A stretch of 64,000 nt of DNA from Rhizophagus clarus (Eukaryota > Glomeromycota > Glomeromycetes > Glomerales > Glomeraceae), in contig BLAL01000239.1 of the NCBI GenBank assembly GCA_015698045.1, positions 868,001 through 932,000 of the forward strand, given 5' to 3'. The position numbers and the translations under genes were made by a program. Numbering within the stretch: the stretch's first letter is position 1; each line of letters begins with the position of its first letter. The notes under the pieces were generated by a model. It was not told the origin of the DNA and searched no databases. It saw nothing but the letters and a program-made list of their open reading frames with translations. Positions 44,890 through 55,700 of this stretch are shown piece after piece.

Positions 44890-47238
44890 ATTTACAATCT
44901 AAAATAAATTGCCAAATAATTTTTTAAATAAAGAAATTAGTTAGTTTAAATTATATGTAATATGTAATAATAGAATTAAATAAATAACTTACATCCTATA
45001 TTATTAAATGATTTTTAAATAAGAATTTAGTTAGTGTGAATAATACGTAATAATAGAATTAAATAATAAATAATTTACTCCCTATATTATTAAATAAAGA
45101 ATTTAATTAATTTAAATTATATGCAAATTGTGCAAATATATATAAATAGTATGTAATATTAAAATTAAATAAATAATTACTTACGATCTGATAAATAAAA
45201 AATTTAGTTAGTTTAAATTGTATGTAAATATTATATAAATATGTAATAATAGAATTAAGTAAAAAACTTACGATCTAATAAATAAAGAATTTAGTTAACT
45301 TAAATTATATGTAAATATTATAAATATGTAATAATAAAATATGACTTACAATCTAAAACAAATTACCATGACTTACCAACTAAATAAATTATCAAATAAT
45401 TTTTTAAATAAAGCATTTGGTTAGTTTTAAATTATAATGTAAATATTATATAATATGTAATAATAAAACTAAATAAATAACTTACTCCCTATATTATTAA
45501 CATAAAGAATTTAATTGTTTAAAATATATGTAAATATTATATAAATATAATAATAGAATTAAATAAATAACTTACGATCTAACAAATAAAGAATTTAGTT
45601 AGTTAATTATATGTAAATATTATACAAATGTATAATAACAGAATTAAATAAATAACTTACGATCTAATAAATAAAAAATTAATTAAATCAAATTATATGT
45701 AAATAGTATTATAAATATGTAATAAAAAAATATGACTTACAATCTAAAATAAATTACCAAATAATTTTTAAATAAAGTATTTAATTATATGTAAACATTA
45801 TATAAATATATAATAACAGAATTAAATAAATAATTTACATCCTATATTATTATTTAATAAAAGAATTTAGTTAATTTAAATTTATATATGCAAATATTAT
45901 ATAAATATGTAATAATTGAATATAATTTACCATCTAAAATAAATTACCAAATAATTTTTAAATATAGAATTTAATTAGTTTAAATTATATTATAAAAATA
46001 GGTAATAAAAGAATTGCAATAAATAACTTACTCCCTATATATTAAATAATTTTTAAATAAAGAATTTAGTTATTAGTTTAACTTATATGTGAATATTATA
46101 TCAATATATAATAATAAAATATGACTTACAATCTAAAATAAATTACCAAATATAAGTTTTTAAATAAAGAATTTAGTTATTTAAATATATGTAAATATTA
46201 TATAAATATGCAGTAAAGAATATAACTTACAATCTAAATAAATTACCAAATAATTTTTTAAATATAGAATTTAGTATATAAATATTATATAAATATGTAA
46301 TAATAGAATTAAATAAATGACTTACTCCCTATATTGTTAAATAATTTTTTAAATAAAGAATTTAGTTATTAAATATAGTATAATATGTAATAATAGAATT
46401 AAATAAATAACTTACGATCTAATATATAAAAAATTTAGTTAGTTTGAATATTATATAAATAGGTAATAATAGAATATGACTTACCATCTAAATAAATTAT
46501 CAAATAATTTTTTAAATAAAAAATTAGTTAGATTAAATTATATAGATTATATGTAAATATTATATAAATGTGTAATCGTAGAATATGACTTACAATCTTA
46601 AGTAAATTTTTTTAAATAAAGAATTTAGTTAATTTAAATTATATGTAAATATATAATATGTAATAATAGAATTAAATAAATAACTTACGAACTATATTTA
46701 TATTAAATGGTTTTTTAAATAAAGAATTTAGTTAAATTAAATTACATGAAAATAGTTAATGATAGAATTAAATAAATAACTTACGAACTATATTAATAAA
46801 TAATTTTTAAATAATGAATTTAGTTATTAAATCAACAAATGACAGAAATACAGGTAACATATAACTTACACCCTGTATATTATTTATTAATTAGTTAGAT
46901 GCAAATAATATTACAAAAGTATATACTGTAGTACTGTAGATTAAATAACACTTACAATCTAATCATGCATTTAAGTAAAGAGTATAATTAGTTTGAATCA
47001 TGAAAATATTATACAATAAATATAGTATAATTAAATATTGTAACTTACCGTCTATGATATAATTAATTATCAAATAGTTATTTGAACGAAAAATTTAGTT
47101 AACTGAAATAGTTGTATAAAAATAAAGTGAAAAAAAATAATAGCTAAAAACTTACCAACTATAGTATTATTAATTATTAAAGTTATGAGTTATTATTATT
47201 TCATATAGATTACAAGATAATTCATAACTTACGAGCTA
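44889..47238 (-). repeat. Array of 27 intron-like units separated by exactly 3 bases
   Basis: On the minus strand 27 sites read AG, three bases, GTAAG (23 sites) or GTAAA (4 sites); the base before AG makes TAG in 25, CAG in one and AAG in one. The three bases vary: ATT seven times, ATC five, GGA four, TTG, TTC, ATG and GAT twice each, and CTC, ACG and GGT once. Plus-strand triplet positions include 44896, 45185, 45486, 45741, 46032, 46326, 46689, 47049 and 47233; mean spacing is about 90 bp. Many units carry AACTAACTAA, a branch-point consensus, 20-25 bases before the AG. One neighbouring pair (45350 and 45377) is only 27 bp apart. The units look like complete small spliceosomal introns with 3-nt exons between them. 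Confidence 0.85.
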
Positions 47239-47339
47239 AATTATTTAAATTGCATGTGAATATTTATAATTTATATAGAGTGTGATAAATTTAAATTTCT
47301 TCAAATAATTTTGGTTTAATAATTAAGAGTTAAGTTTAC

Positions 47340-47465
47340 CTTTAGATTCCTTGACGTTCCTTGAAACTAATTTTATTATATTGGCTTTAAAATTTTTGAA
47401 TAATTCTAACTTTCTATTAAATAATTATGTTATATGCTTTTACCTTTACTATTACTGTGACCCAT
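47340..47465 (-). CDS. Candidate first two exons of the micro-exon gene
   Basis: Exon 1 (47465-47444) reads MGHSNSK and ends in phase 1 at AAAG/GTAAAA. Exon 2 (47366-47340) reads on as VSRNVKESK and ends in phase 1 at AAAG/GTAAAC. The next acceptor downstream is the first site of the array (triplet CTC, 47233-47235). If every triplet is spliced in, the phase-1 frame is open through all 27 codons; phase 0 is also free of stops, whereas phase 2 is not. The N-terminus fits the myristoylation pattern (Gly2, Ser6), like the gene at 13804. The downstream end of this gene is unknown: the array is followed by an inverted unit. The Sel1/kinase pseudogene 1 kb further on is a possible former 3' part. 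Confidence 0.4.
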
Positions 47466-48898
47466 TACTATAATTACATCAAGTTTCTTCTTAAAAAGAT
47501 AAAGTTTCTTTATTAAATCATTTTTTTTTTATATGAAACGCCGTTATATTTAAATAAAATGCAATTATGTTGATCGGTTGATCCACTAACTACGCCGCTT
47601 CGCATCAGAAAATCGTAGTCATTAGTCATATGAGTATATAGAAAGTGAGTAACGTAAATTGGCTAAGTAAGTAACGTAAAGTGTCATAAAATCACATGTT
47701 GATTTACTTGCTTACTATAATAATATAAGGTACGTGACGTAAAGTGAAAATTTTTTCCATCTTACGTTACTTACTTATATATGTCACGTGATTTGTACAG
47801 ATCTTGTGGCGCAATCAGCTTTTAATCGTTTATTGTTTATCATAAAAAAATTATTTCACCCACAAACTCTCTTTTTCTTTTCTATTTTTTTAAAATCTAT
47901 CAAATAATAAAAAAGTCCAATATTTTTAAAGAGCTTAAGCGTGGAATATTGTTATATTTACAATGAACGCGTTTTTTTTTATAAATTTTATAATATTAAT
48001 TTTTAACACTCCAGTTAAGTAAACAAGACTTGGTGACTAATAAAATTATTTAACAAGTGAAAATACGCGTTTATTAATTTTATTAATTGTTTAAATACTT
48101 ATGAAGAAATAGATGTCTTTATTTTAAGAACAACTGTACTACTTTTATTTTTCAATTTTACAGCGCAATTCCAGTGTCTTTGCTAAATGAAATAAATTCA
48201 AGTTTAAATGAATTTGTTCAGCAGGTATGAGACCATTTAAAAGTAATTTTATATAAAGTATTGATGTCATTATTAATATTAAATCTGTTCTAATAAAATT
48301 AATGTTTGTTTTTACACTTTATGGCATATTTTCAGCATTTTTTTTAAATTAAATAGGTCTTGGAAATTTAGATATTAATTTCATTATGTTAGTTTTGAAA
48401 TAATTAGTGTATTTGAAACTATTTTATTAAAAATAATGTTTATTAAAATTGATTTTATTTTAATAAATGTAAAGGATTGATTTATAAATAGATGTGTTAT
48501 CAAAAAATTTATTTAAAATAAAGGGTAAATTTAGATCTCGCCCCTCGTGTAATGCTATAGGTGTCATTGAAATGCCGTATTTATCAATTACGGCATTACA
48601 ACAAAATGGGAATTGGCCTTGGGAAATCAAAATTGGCATTCAATAGCTTATAGAATAATTACGGCATTTCTGGTATTACAGTATAAGCTTTACATGCTGT
48701 AATTAATTTTGATGACACATATACAGTAGTTTCACATGCTGTAATGTACCAATTGATAATTGTATATGACACCATGATCGTTAACATATAATTCTGCGTA
48801 GATCATCAACATATAATTCTGTGTAAATCATGTAACCATCACATATCACATAACTGTCTGTGATTAAATAGTTGCAGTATTTACTACTATCTACTGAC
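47466..48898. other. Intergenic region with inverted repeats
   Basis: At about 47668-47800, AAGTAAGTAACGTAA and its reverse complement face each other across 90 bp, in the upstream region of the candidate gene starting at 47465. At 48571-48597, AATGCCGTA and TACGGCATT form a hairpin, and the motif recurs near 48660. Neither could be tied to a known element. Confidence 0.5.
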
Positions 48899-48913
48899 TA
48901 TACTTCGTATTAA
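48899..48913. repeat. Left target-site duplication of retroposon 2
   Basis: TATACTTCGTATTAA, identical to 54482-54496. Confidence 0.85.
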
Positions 48914-48978
48914 AAAATTCTCTCCTTTTTCCAAAATTTTTATTAAAAAACTGCAGTACAAATTTTAAAAATAATAAT

Positions 48979-50816
48979 ATGGAAAATAAAAATACATTTT
49001 CTCTATTGGCATCTGAGGAAAATGAACTTAAAATAGAGAATCCTATAGTGGATAACGTACAAGAGATGTTTTTTACAAAACAATATCATGTTTTAGATAC
49101 AGCGCTAAAGAAGGACCGGGAAAACTAATAATAGAGGTCACCGGACAATAGTAAATTGGTGAGTTTACCCAAATTAAAAATATTTTGCATAAGTAATTGA
49201 CTTAAAAATCTAACAATCCTACACAGGAATGTCTGAAGAATATAATGAACCATAAATTATTCTTGTAAAATTAATATTAACTGAGATCATTAAATTTTCC
49301 GAAAAAATTTTTATAATAATGCGAACCACTTTTAAAAAAATTTATTAATTATGCGAACCACCCTTTTGTATTACACAGAATATATAAAAATTTAAATTGA
49401 GTGTATAAATGGCAAATTTAACTCTAACCTTAAGCAGATATTGTTAGTCCACACATTTTGGCTTCATTAAAAATTGAATATATCAAAAATTTAATCAACT
49501 TTACTAGTGTGCCGGGTGTTACAGTGACCTCTATTATAAGATTTCCCGGTCCTGCTAAAGAGCATGCCTTAAGATTTCTTCCAACTCACATATGATGACC
49601 AAACGAGATTTTTTAATTTCACAGTTTGGAGACCACACCCACTCCAAAAACTACCAACATTATTCAGAATATTTAGCTATTTCTGGAACACTAAATTCTA
49701 TACTGTTCAACCTTGGTGAGTGGGTTGCCCAAAAGGCCTTTGAGCCTGTGGATGGTTATTTGGCCACTTTAGTGGATGATATGCCAGATGATAAAAATCC
49801 CAAAGTTAATAATCCCTTGCATGATGAGATGGATGACATAATAACAGATACCAATCAACAATCTTTTAGGACAATACCAGATGTCCCTTCTGAACCCATA
49901 CCTGTTATAACTACTTCCTTGATGTTGACTGCCAAATCTGGTAATAATAAGTCAGGAGAAAAGATACCACCATCTCAGCCTAAAGGAGGAAAGGATCAAC
50001 CTAATTCAGGACAGAAATCACATGACAAAAAGTCACAGAAGATAGAGAAAGTTATTGTCATGCAAGAATTTCCAGTGCATCTCAAAAATTCAATCAGAGA
50101 TGTCTCGTTGTATGACATCCCAGTAGAATGGTCTCATGAATTACTCACACACCTGACCATATGGGCTCAGTCATAGTAATGTCAATCAAAAGATAGTGGA
50201 AATACTTAACAGTCCATGTCAAGATTGCATTCAACCAATTTACGCTTTAAGCATTTGATAGAGGGAGATAGTGTCATCAGCTAAACAATCTTGAAATATG
50301 CTGATTTTCCAGATGGTGAAGATTAAAACAGAGAATGAACTGATCAACATTTTCCTCCAAAGTAGAAGGATTGCCAGTATCAGTTACCATTGATCCTCTA
50401 TTAGTCCAGGATTACGACAAATGTGATTCTTTTTTTAAGAATCAAGGCATTCATGCCTACAAATTCCTTTAACAAGAAACTGATCAAGCTATAATGTTAG
50501 GTTCTTCAAAACATATGAGAATTTGAAAATAGCTTTGGAATCCCCCTTTGTATATGAACAAGTCAAATATAAATAGTATCGCTTGAACGGTCACCCACCA
50601 AAGAAGAAGCAACCTAGGGCTGCTTTATTAGGATCATCTTCAAAACGCACCAGCAGGAATAATGGTGCTAAAGGTTTAACTTTATCTTCGTAGAAGCAGG
50701 GTACATCACGTCAAGTGCTGCATACTTCTTTCTATAGGAACAAGAAGCAGAAGACGGGAAAGTCAGGTTTAGACAAAGTGGACATCTTGAAACTTGTACT
50801 TTCACTTTTAGATTGA
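48979..50816 (+). pseudogene. Decayed ORF1-like RRM protein of retroposon 2
   Basis: It begins MENKNTFSLLASEENELKIE, is interrupted by a MITE at 49112-49553, and continues in the 49592-50176 frame with KRDFLISQFGD, a Lys/Pro-rich linker and VSLYDIPVEWSHELLTHLTI, the counterpart of IMVYDVPTKWSPEKIRSAFS in the intact copy. A frameshift follows; VHVKIAFNQFTL matches IRVDIVLNP. Many stops follow, but the end is still visible: KSGLDKVDILKLVLSLLD before TGA 50814. Homology to 28843-30165 is distant, so the two elements belong to different subfamilies. Confidence 0.7.
49112..49553. mobile_element. hAT-like MITE (442 bp)
   Basis: Terminal inverted repeats AGGACCGGGAAAACTAATAA / AGGACCGGGAAATCTTATAA both run on into TAGAGGTCAC. 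The flanks carry a perfect 8-bp duplication GCTAAAGA (49104-49111 and 49554-49561). Eight-base duplications are typical of hAT transposons. The 442-bp body codes nothing. Removing it rejoins the interrupted ORF1 of the retroposon, which shows it inserted after that element. Confidence 0.8.
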
Positions 50817-50834
50817 TGTTTAAATTACATCAGG

Positions 50835-53800
50835 AAAAATTTTGGTCCACAGATTTGCACAATTCTGCGAAGTATATTTCTGTGCAGATCTGAGGACATG
50901 CCGATGCGCAGTACTGAAAAATTTTATGGATTTCTATGCAGATCTGTAAGCCCAAAAAAACCTGCAAAATTTTTCAAAAATAAATAAATTTTTCAAAAGT
51001 ACTAATGCTTATTAATTAAAGATATTTACAAATTTAAAAGTGCGTATACTAAACTATCTATTTTACTAACTAAATGCACTAATTAAAAGTCCCTTTTCTT
51101 TTCTTTATAGACTGTTAAATTATGTTATTATTAATAATTTGGACATTATTCCAGTTGGTTCGATTTCAACAAATAACAAAATACAAAAAAAAATTCATGT
51201 TAATCAAAGTTTTGTTAATGTTTCGTTTAAAAAAAATTAAAATCTTAATTTTATTTGAAGTTAAATACCTTTAAAATCCTTCAGAAAGCATCTAGAAAGC
51301 CACAAATCTACAAAATAAAAAAACAAAACATTAGTTAACAAAATAAATAAATTTTCTGAAGGTATTTATTTTATTTACCTTTGAAATTACGTCCATGAGG
51401 CACTATAAAGCCACAAACCTATACAAGAGGATATAAAATAAAATGTTAGTTGATATCTCATTTAAACAAAAACAAAATAAAAAATAAAAGAATTTCAAAG
51501 GTTACCTCCAAAATTCTGTCCATTAGACTCAGAAAGTCTTGGACCTAAAAAATAAAAGAAAATTGAAACATTAATCAATGTTTCATTAAAAAAAATTATT
51601 AAAATAAAAAATTCGAAGGGAAACTATTTACTTTTGAAATTACGTTCAGAAGCTAAATCTATTAAAAAAAGCATTAACATTAGTTAATGTTTTGTTTAAA
51701 ACCCAAGAAAAATTGAGGGTTATTCACCTTCGAAATTCAGCCCAGTGGTATTCGGAAGCTGCAAATCTAAAAAATCAAATGAAAATATTAGTAAATATTT
51801 TGTTAAAAAAAAAATTAATAATTTTGAAGCTTACCTTCAAAATTTTGTCTATGATGCGTCCAGAAAGTTGTGGATCTACAAAATTAAAAATGAAATGTTA
51901 GTTAATGTTTCGTTCAAAAAAAAAGAAAAAAAATTTAAAATATAATTTTTTCAAAGGTAAACACCTTCAAAATTATGCATTATTACGTTCAGGAAGCATT
52001 CAGAAACCACAAATCTACAAAATAAAAAATGAAAGGTTAGCTAAATGTCTACAAAACAATAAAATTGAAATGTTAACATTAACATTTCATTCAAAAAAAA
52101 ATTGAATTTCAAATTTTTTTGAAGATAAAATACCTTTGAAATCTCATATCCTACCAGAAAGCATCTGGAAAACTGCCAAACTACAAGAAGGAAGCCAAAA
52201 TGTTAGTAATGTTTCATTACAAAAAAAAATAAATAAAATTTTAAAGTAACTTCAAAGAATACCTTTGAAGTTCCATAATATTCCAGACCTATAAAAAAAA
52301 TCAAACGTTAGCAAACATCTCATTAAAAGTAAATTAAAACTGAATTTTGAAATTCTACCTTTGATATTTCTTCTAGGAATCCATCCACAGACTACAAAAA
52401 AAAGATAAAAAAAAAAGATAAATAAAGAAAGTTAATAAATGTTTATTAAATAAAAAACCAAAAAAAAAAAGGTTTACCTTGAAATGGGAGTCAAAAACTC
52501 TGACTTTCTAAACTAAAAAAAAGAAAAAATAAAAGAACATTAGTAACATTCATTCAATAAAAACAAAATTAAAAAAAAATTGAAGGCTTACCTTCAAATA
52601 GAGTCCAGCCTTCAAAATTGAACGTCTGCCAGATCTAAAAAAATAAAAATGTTTGAACATTAGCAACACTCATTAAATAAAAACAATAAATGAAAATAAA
52701 AAAAAAGTTATTTCAAAATTTTTATTTTACCTTTGAAATACCCCAGTTTGCCTCGAAATGTAATTCTGAGCCTAGGAAAATGAAAATGAATGTTAGTCAA
52801 CATTCGTTAAACAAGGTAATAATAAAAAAAAAGATAATTTTGAAGTTTTTAACCTTCAAAATATCCAGTCTGCTTCGAATTGGAGTTATGGACCTACAAA
52901 AGTAAGAATAAACATTAGTCAATATTCGTTAAATAAGATAATAATAAAAAAAAGATAATTTCAAAGTTTTTAACCTTCAAAATATCTAGTCTGCTTCGAA
53001 TTGGAGTTCTGAACCTACAAAAGTAAGAATGAATGTTAGTCAATGTTCGTTAAATAAGATAATAAAAAAAATTACTTTTGAAGGTTATACACTTATACCT
53101 TCAAATGGAGTGCATAATCACAAGTTTCTTGGAAAGGTAAAAATGAACTTTAGTCAATGTTCATTAAATAAAATTTATAAAAGTCAAACATTTTTTTCAA
53201 AGTTACCTTCGAAATGGTGTATACTTTCATTATTCTGCACTTAAAAAAAAAGAAATTTTTTTTCTAAAGGATATACACTAGTCAAATGATGTGTTACCTT
53301 CAAATTTTGGTGTTTTCTGGCATTAGTTATCAGATAAAAATGAATGCTATTAGTGTTCATTAAATTAAAAAAATTAAAAAAAAAAATTTTTTTTTCAATA
53401 ATTCAAAACTGTACCTTTGTTCTGGACTTAAAAATAAACAAACATTAGTTAATGTTTGTTAAATAAAATAAAAAAAAAAGTTTTTTTTTAAAGGAGAACC
53501 TTCAAAATCTTTAACTCAAGTTCAATTAGCCCATTAATTTGGATTCTAACAAAATGAACGAATGGTCCATGGAATTGGTTTGAATCCCTGTCATAGCTTA
53601 TATGGATGATATTATTTTTATGGATTTAAAGGAATGCGGACATTAGAGTCAATATTCGTTAAATGAAACATTCTTTGACACTTAAGTCTGACAAGCTTCG
53701 AAAAAATATTAAATTATTTCTGCAAAAGGTGTTATAAAATTATTTCTTTGAAAAGTGTCATAAAAAATGTATTTCTTCAAAGTATAAAAAACTATTTCTT

Positions 53801-54108
53801 TAAGAAAGTTTAAGTGTTAAAACAAAGTTAAGTTCAAAATTAAAAGAAAGTTTATGTAAGTTTATCAAATAAAAGAAAATCAGTTTATGTAAAGTTTATC
53901 AAATTAAAGAAGAAAATTGTGAAAATCTTTAAAGATTTTTGTGTTTTAAAAATCTGTAATTTTGAAGATTATCACAATTTTTTTATAGAAAAATCTTTAA
54001 AAAATAAAAAAAAAAATTTCTGCAATATTGTGCAGATTCTTATCAAAATTGCATAAAAAAAAGCGGCAATCTGCTACAATTGCAGATCACCACTGATCTG
54101 ATCTGATA
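50835..54108. other. Nested 3.3-kb block carrying an exon-intron tandem array
   Basis: It interrupts the retroposon between the end of ORF1 and its 3' region. Its outer parts share motifs in opposite orientation: GTGCAGATCTG and GCAGATCTG on the left (50885-50950), GTGCAGATTC and TGCAGATCAC on the right (54030-54090). These may be the subterminal repeats of an inserted element. No exact termini or target-site duplication could be established. Its centre is the array at 51269-53530. Confidence 0.45.
51269..53530 (-). repeat. Array of about 20 exon-intron units with ~39-nt exons
   Basis: Read on the minus strand, units of 100-130 bp repeat the order GTAA(G/C) donor, A/T-rich stretch, AACATTAACTAACATT (branch-point-like CTAAC), TTTTGTAG acceptor, short exon. 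Exons with both signals include 51307-51269 (39 nt), 51544-51506 (39), 51766-51728 (39), 51875-51835 (41) and 52180-52134 (47). Read with two leading bases these are open, e.g. LWLSRCFLKDFK, PRLSESNGQNFG, LQLPNTTGLNFE. Other units have stops or lost signals, so the array is partly decayed. It is an amplified exon-intron module, not a coding minisatellite. Confidence 0.65.
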
Positions 54109-54481
54109 TAACTTTCCATGTAGGCATTTTTTTTAGTTTTATCTTTTTTCTAGTAGTGTAGTGTTTGGTATTTCCACCTTTTTATATAGCCTTTTATCCC
54201 ACCTGTATTTTTTGTTTATGTTGCCTTTACTTTTTTTCTTTTATTTTATAGGATAAAGCTTGGTTCGATGCTTTCTTTTTTTGGGAAAAAAAGTAAAGCG
54301 TATAGTAGGCCAGCCAGGCTGTTCTTTAATATCCTGGCAGAGCAGTTTCTTTCATAAGAAGGGGATTTTGATTATATCTTTAATTATAGTGTAGATTTTG
54401 CCAAGCATAATTGTACTGTATTTAGGTATTCCATGCGCTATACTGTCATAATCATTAAATAAATAAATTAAATAAAATAAA

Positions 54482-54496
54482 TATACTTCGTATTAA
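54482..54496. repeat. Right target-site duplication of retroposon 2
   Basis: TATACTTCGTATTAA, identical to 48899-48913; it directly follows the A-rich tail. Confidence 0.85.
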
Positions 54497-55700
54497 TGCA
54501 AAATAGCCCAAATTTTCAAAAAAAAAATTTTTTCATTGTAAAATATTTAGTAAAATTCCCTCTAAAAAAAAAATAATTATTTTTAAAAAGACAAATATTT
54601 TATTAGTTATTAGTTTACTGACTTATCTACAAAATAGAACATGGTTTAAAATATTTTCAAAATATTGTGCGATGTTTATGATCTTTCCAAATGCGTGGAT
54701 TTGTAATTTACTTTCCATACTTATTAATATGGTTCTCTTCTTTCTCATGCGTTTTTTTGAATCATTGTCTGTTGAATTATTGCAGTTAAAATCTATGCTA
54801 ATTAAGTCATCTTCTAATTAGTATCAATTTCTAAATCTTTCAGATAACTGTTTTGGCATTTTTTCTAATATTGAAAGTTCTACAGATTGATTAGAATATT
54901 CAGATCACAAAGAAGCTTTATGACAACACATATTACACGTTTAAATTGTCATGATGAAAGCTTTTAAGTTAATTTTTACACTTTTGCAAATTACTAGTGG
55001 TTACATTGTCTATAATGAAAGTGGAAAAGAGAAAGTTTAATTTTTTTAGGATATTATTCTATACACTCTTTTCTCTTAAATAATTTCTTTGATTTAAAAT
55101 GTAATATTATATCATAATTGATAATTAAAAAAAAAATCATACCATATTAATCTCAGTTAAAACAATGATAGATTTTGGTTATATTTGGTATATGTAGTTT
55201 TGGGTCAGTTTCTAGTTTTGAGTTTAGGGAAAAAAAGTACTCCCAAAACTAAGTTTTGGTATAAAGAGTTTCAGGAAGTTTCAGTTTTGGACCCATCTAA
55301 ATTAACGGAGAAAAAGGCATAAATTTCATCTCACATTTCAGACAGACTGGATGTTAATAATGGATAAGGACAGGTTAGAGCAACTGAACTGTCGCATGAT
55401 TATGACCGGCAAGTCTCTTTTTTTTTACTATTATCTGAAAAGACAATATTAGTTGTTTTTAAATAACTTAAATAGTTACGTTTTATCATATCATCATTAC
55501 TTGATAATTTAGATCTTAAATAACGCAATAAGGTAATAAAATATTCATGAATTGCGATTCTCCAACAGAACAAACATTTTACAAACAGAATGAGGCAGAC
55601 TTGAGGCTTAGATGGCATGAAGGTATTACATTAATTTAACAATGTGCAAAATATTTATATATAAATTTAAAAATACAAAAAATTTTCAAAAAAAAAAAAA
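54497..55700. other. Intergenic region
   Basis: A stretch at 55195-55300 repeats AGTTTTGG / CCAAAACT motifs in both orientations and may be a small inverted-repeat element. No gene supported. Confidence 0.45.

Larger units (their letters stand above)
48914..54481 (+). mobile_element. ORF1-only LINE-like retroposon, copy 2, with nested insertions
   Basis: Perfect 15-bp target-site duplications flank a segment that starts like copy 1 (pyrimidine-rich leader, then ATGGAAAAT) and ends with an A-rich tail of TAAATAAA units (54454-54481). It holds a decayed ORF1 (48979-50816), a 3' region (about 54110-54453), a nested hAT-like MITE (49112-49553) and a 3.3-kb block with an exon-intron tandem array (about 50835-54108). 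No reverse transcriptase is present, as in copy 1. The perfect duplication beside a badly decayed ORF suggests the master copy may already have been degenerate, or that the flanks changed little by chance. Confidence 0.72.

Noticed and set aside
44889-53530. CRISPR-like reading of the two tandem arrays
   Set aside because: Units are diverged along their whole length, have no spacer-repeat structure and carry spliceosomal signals in a eukaryotic context.
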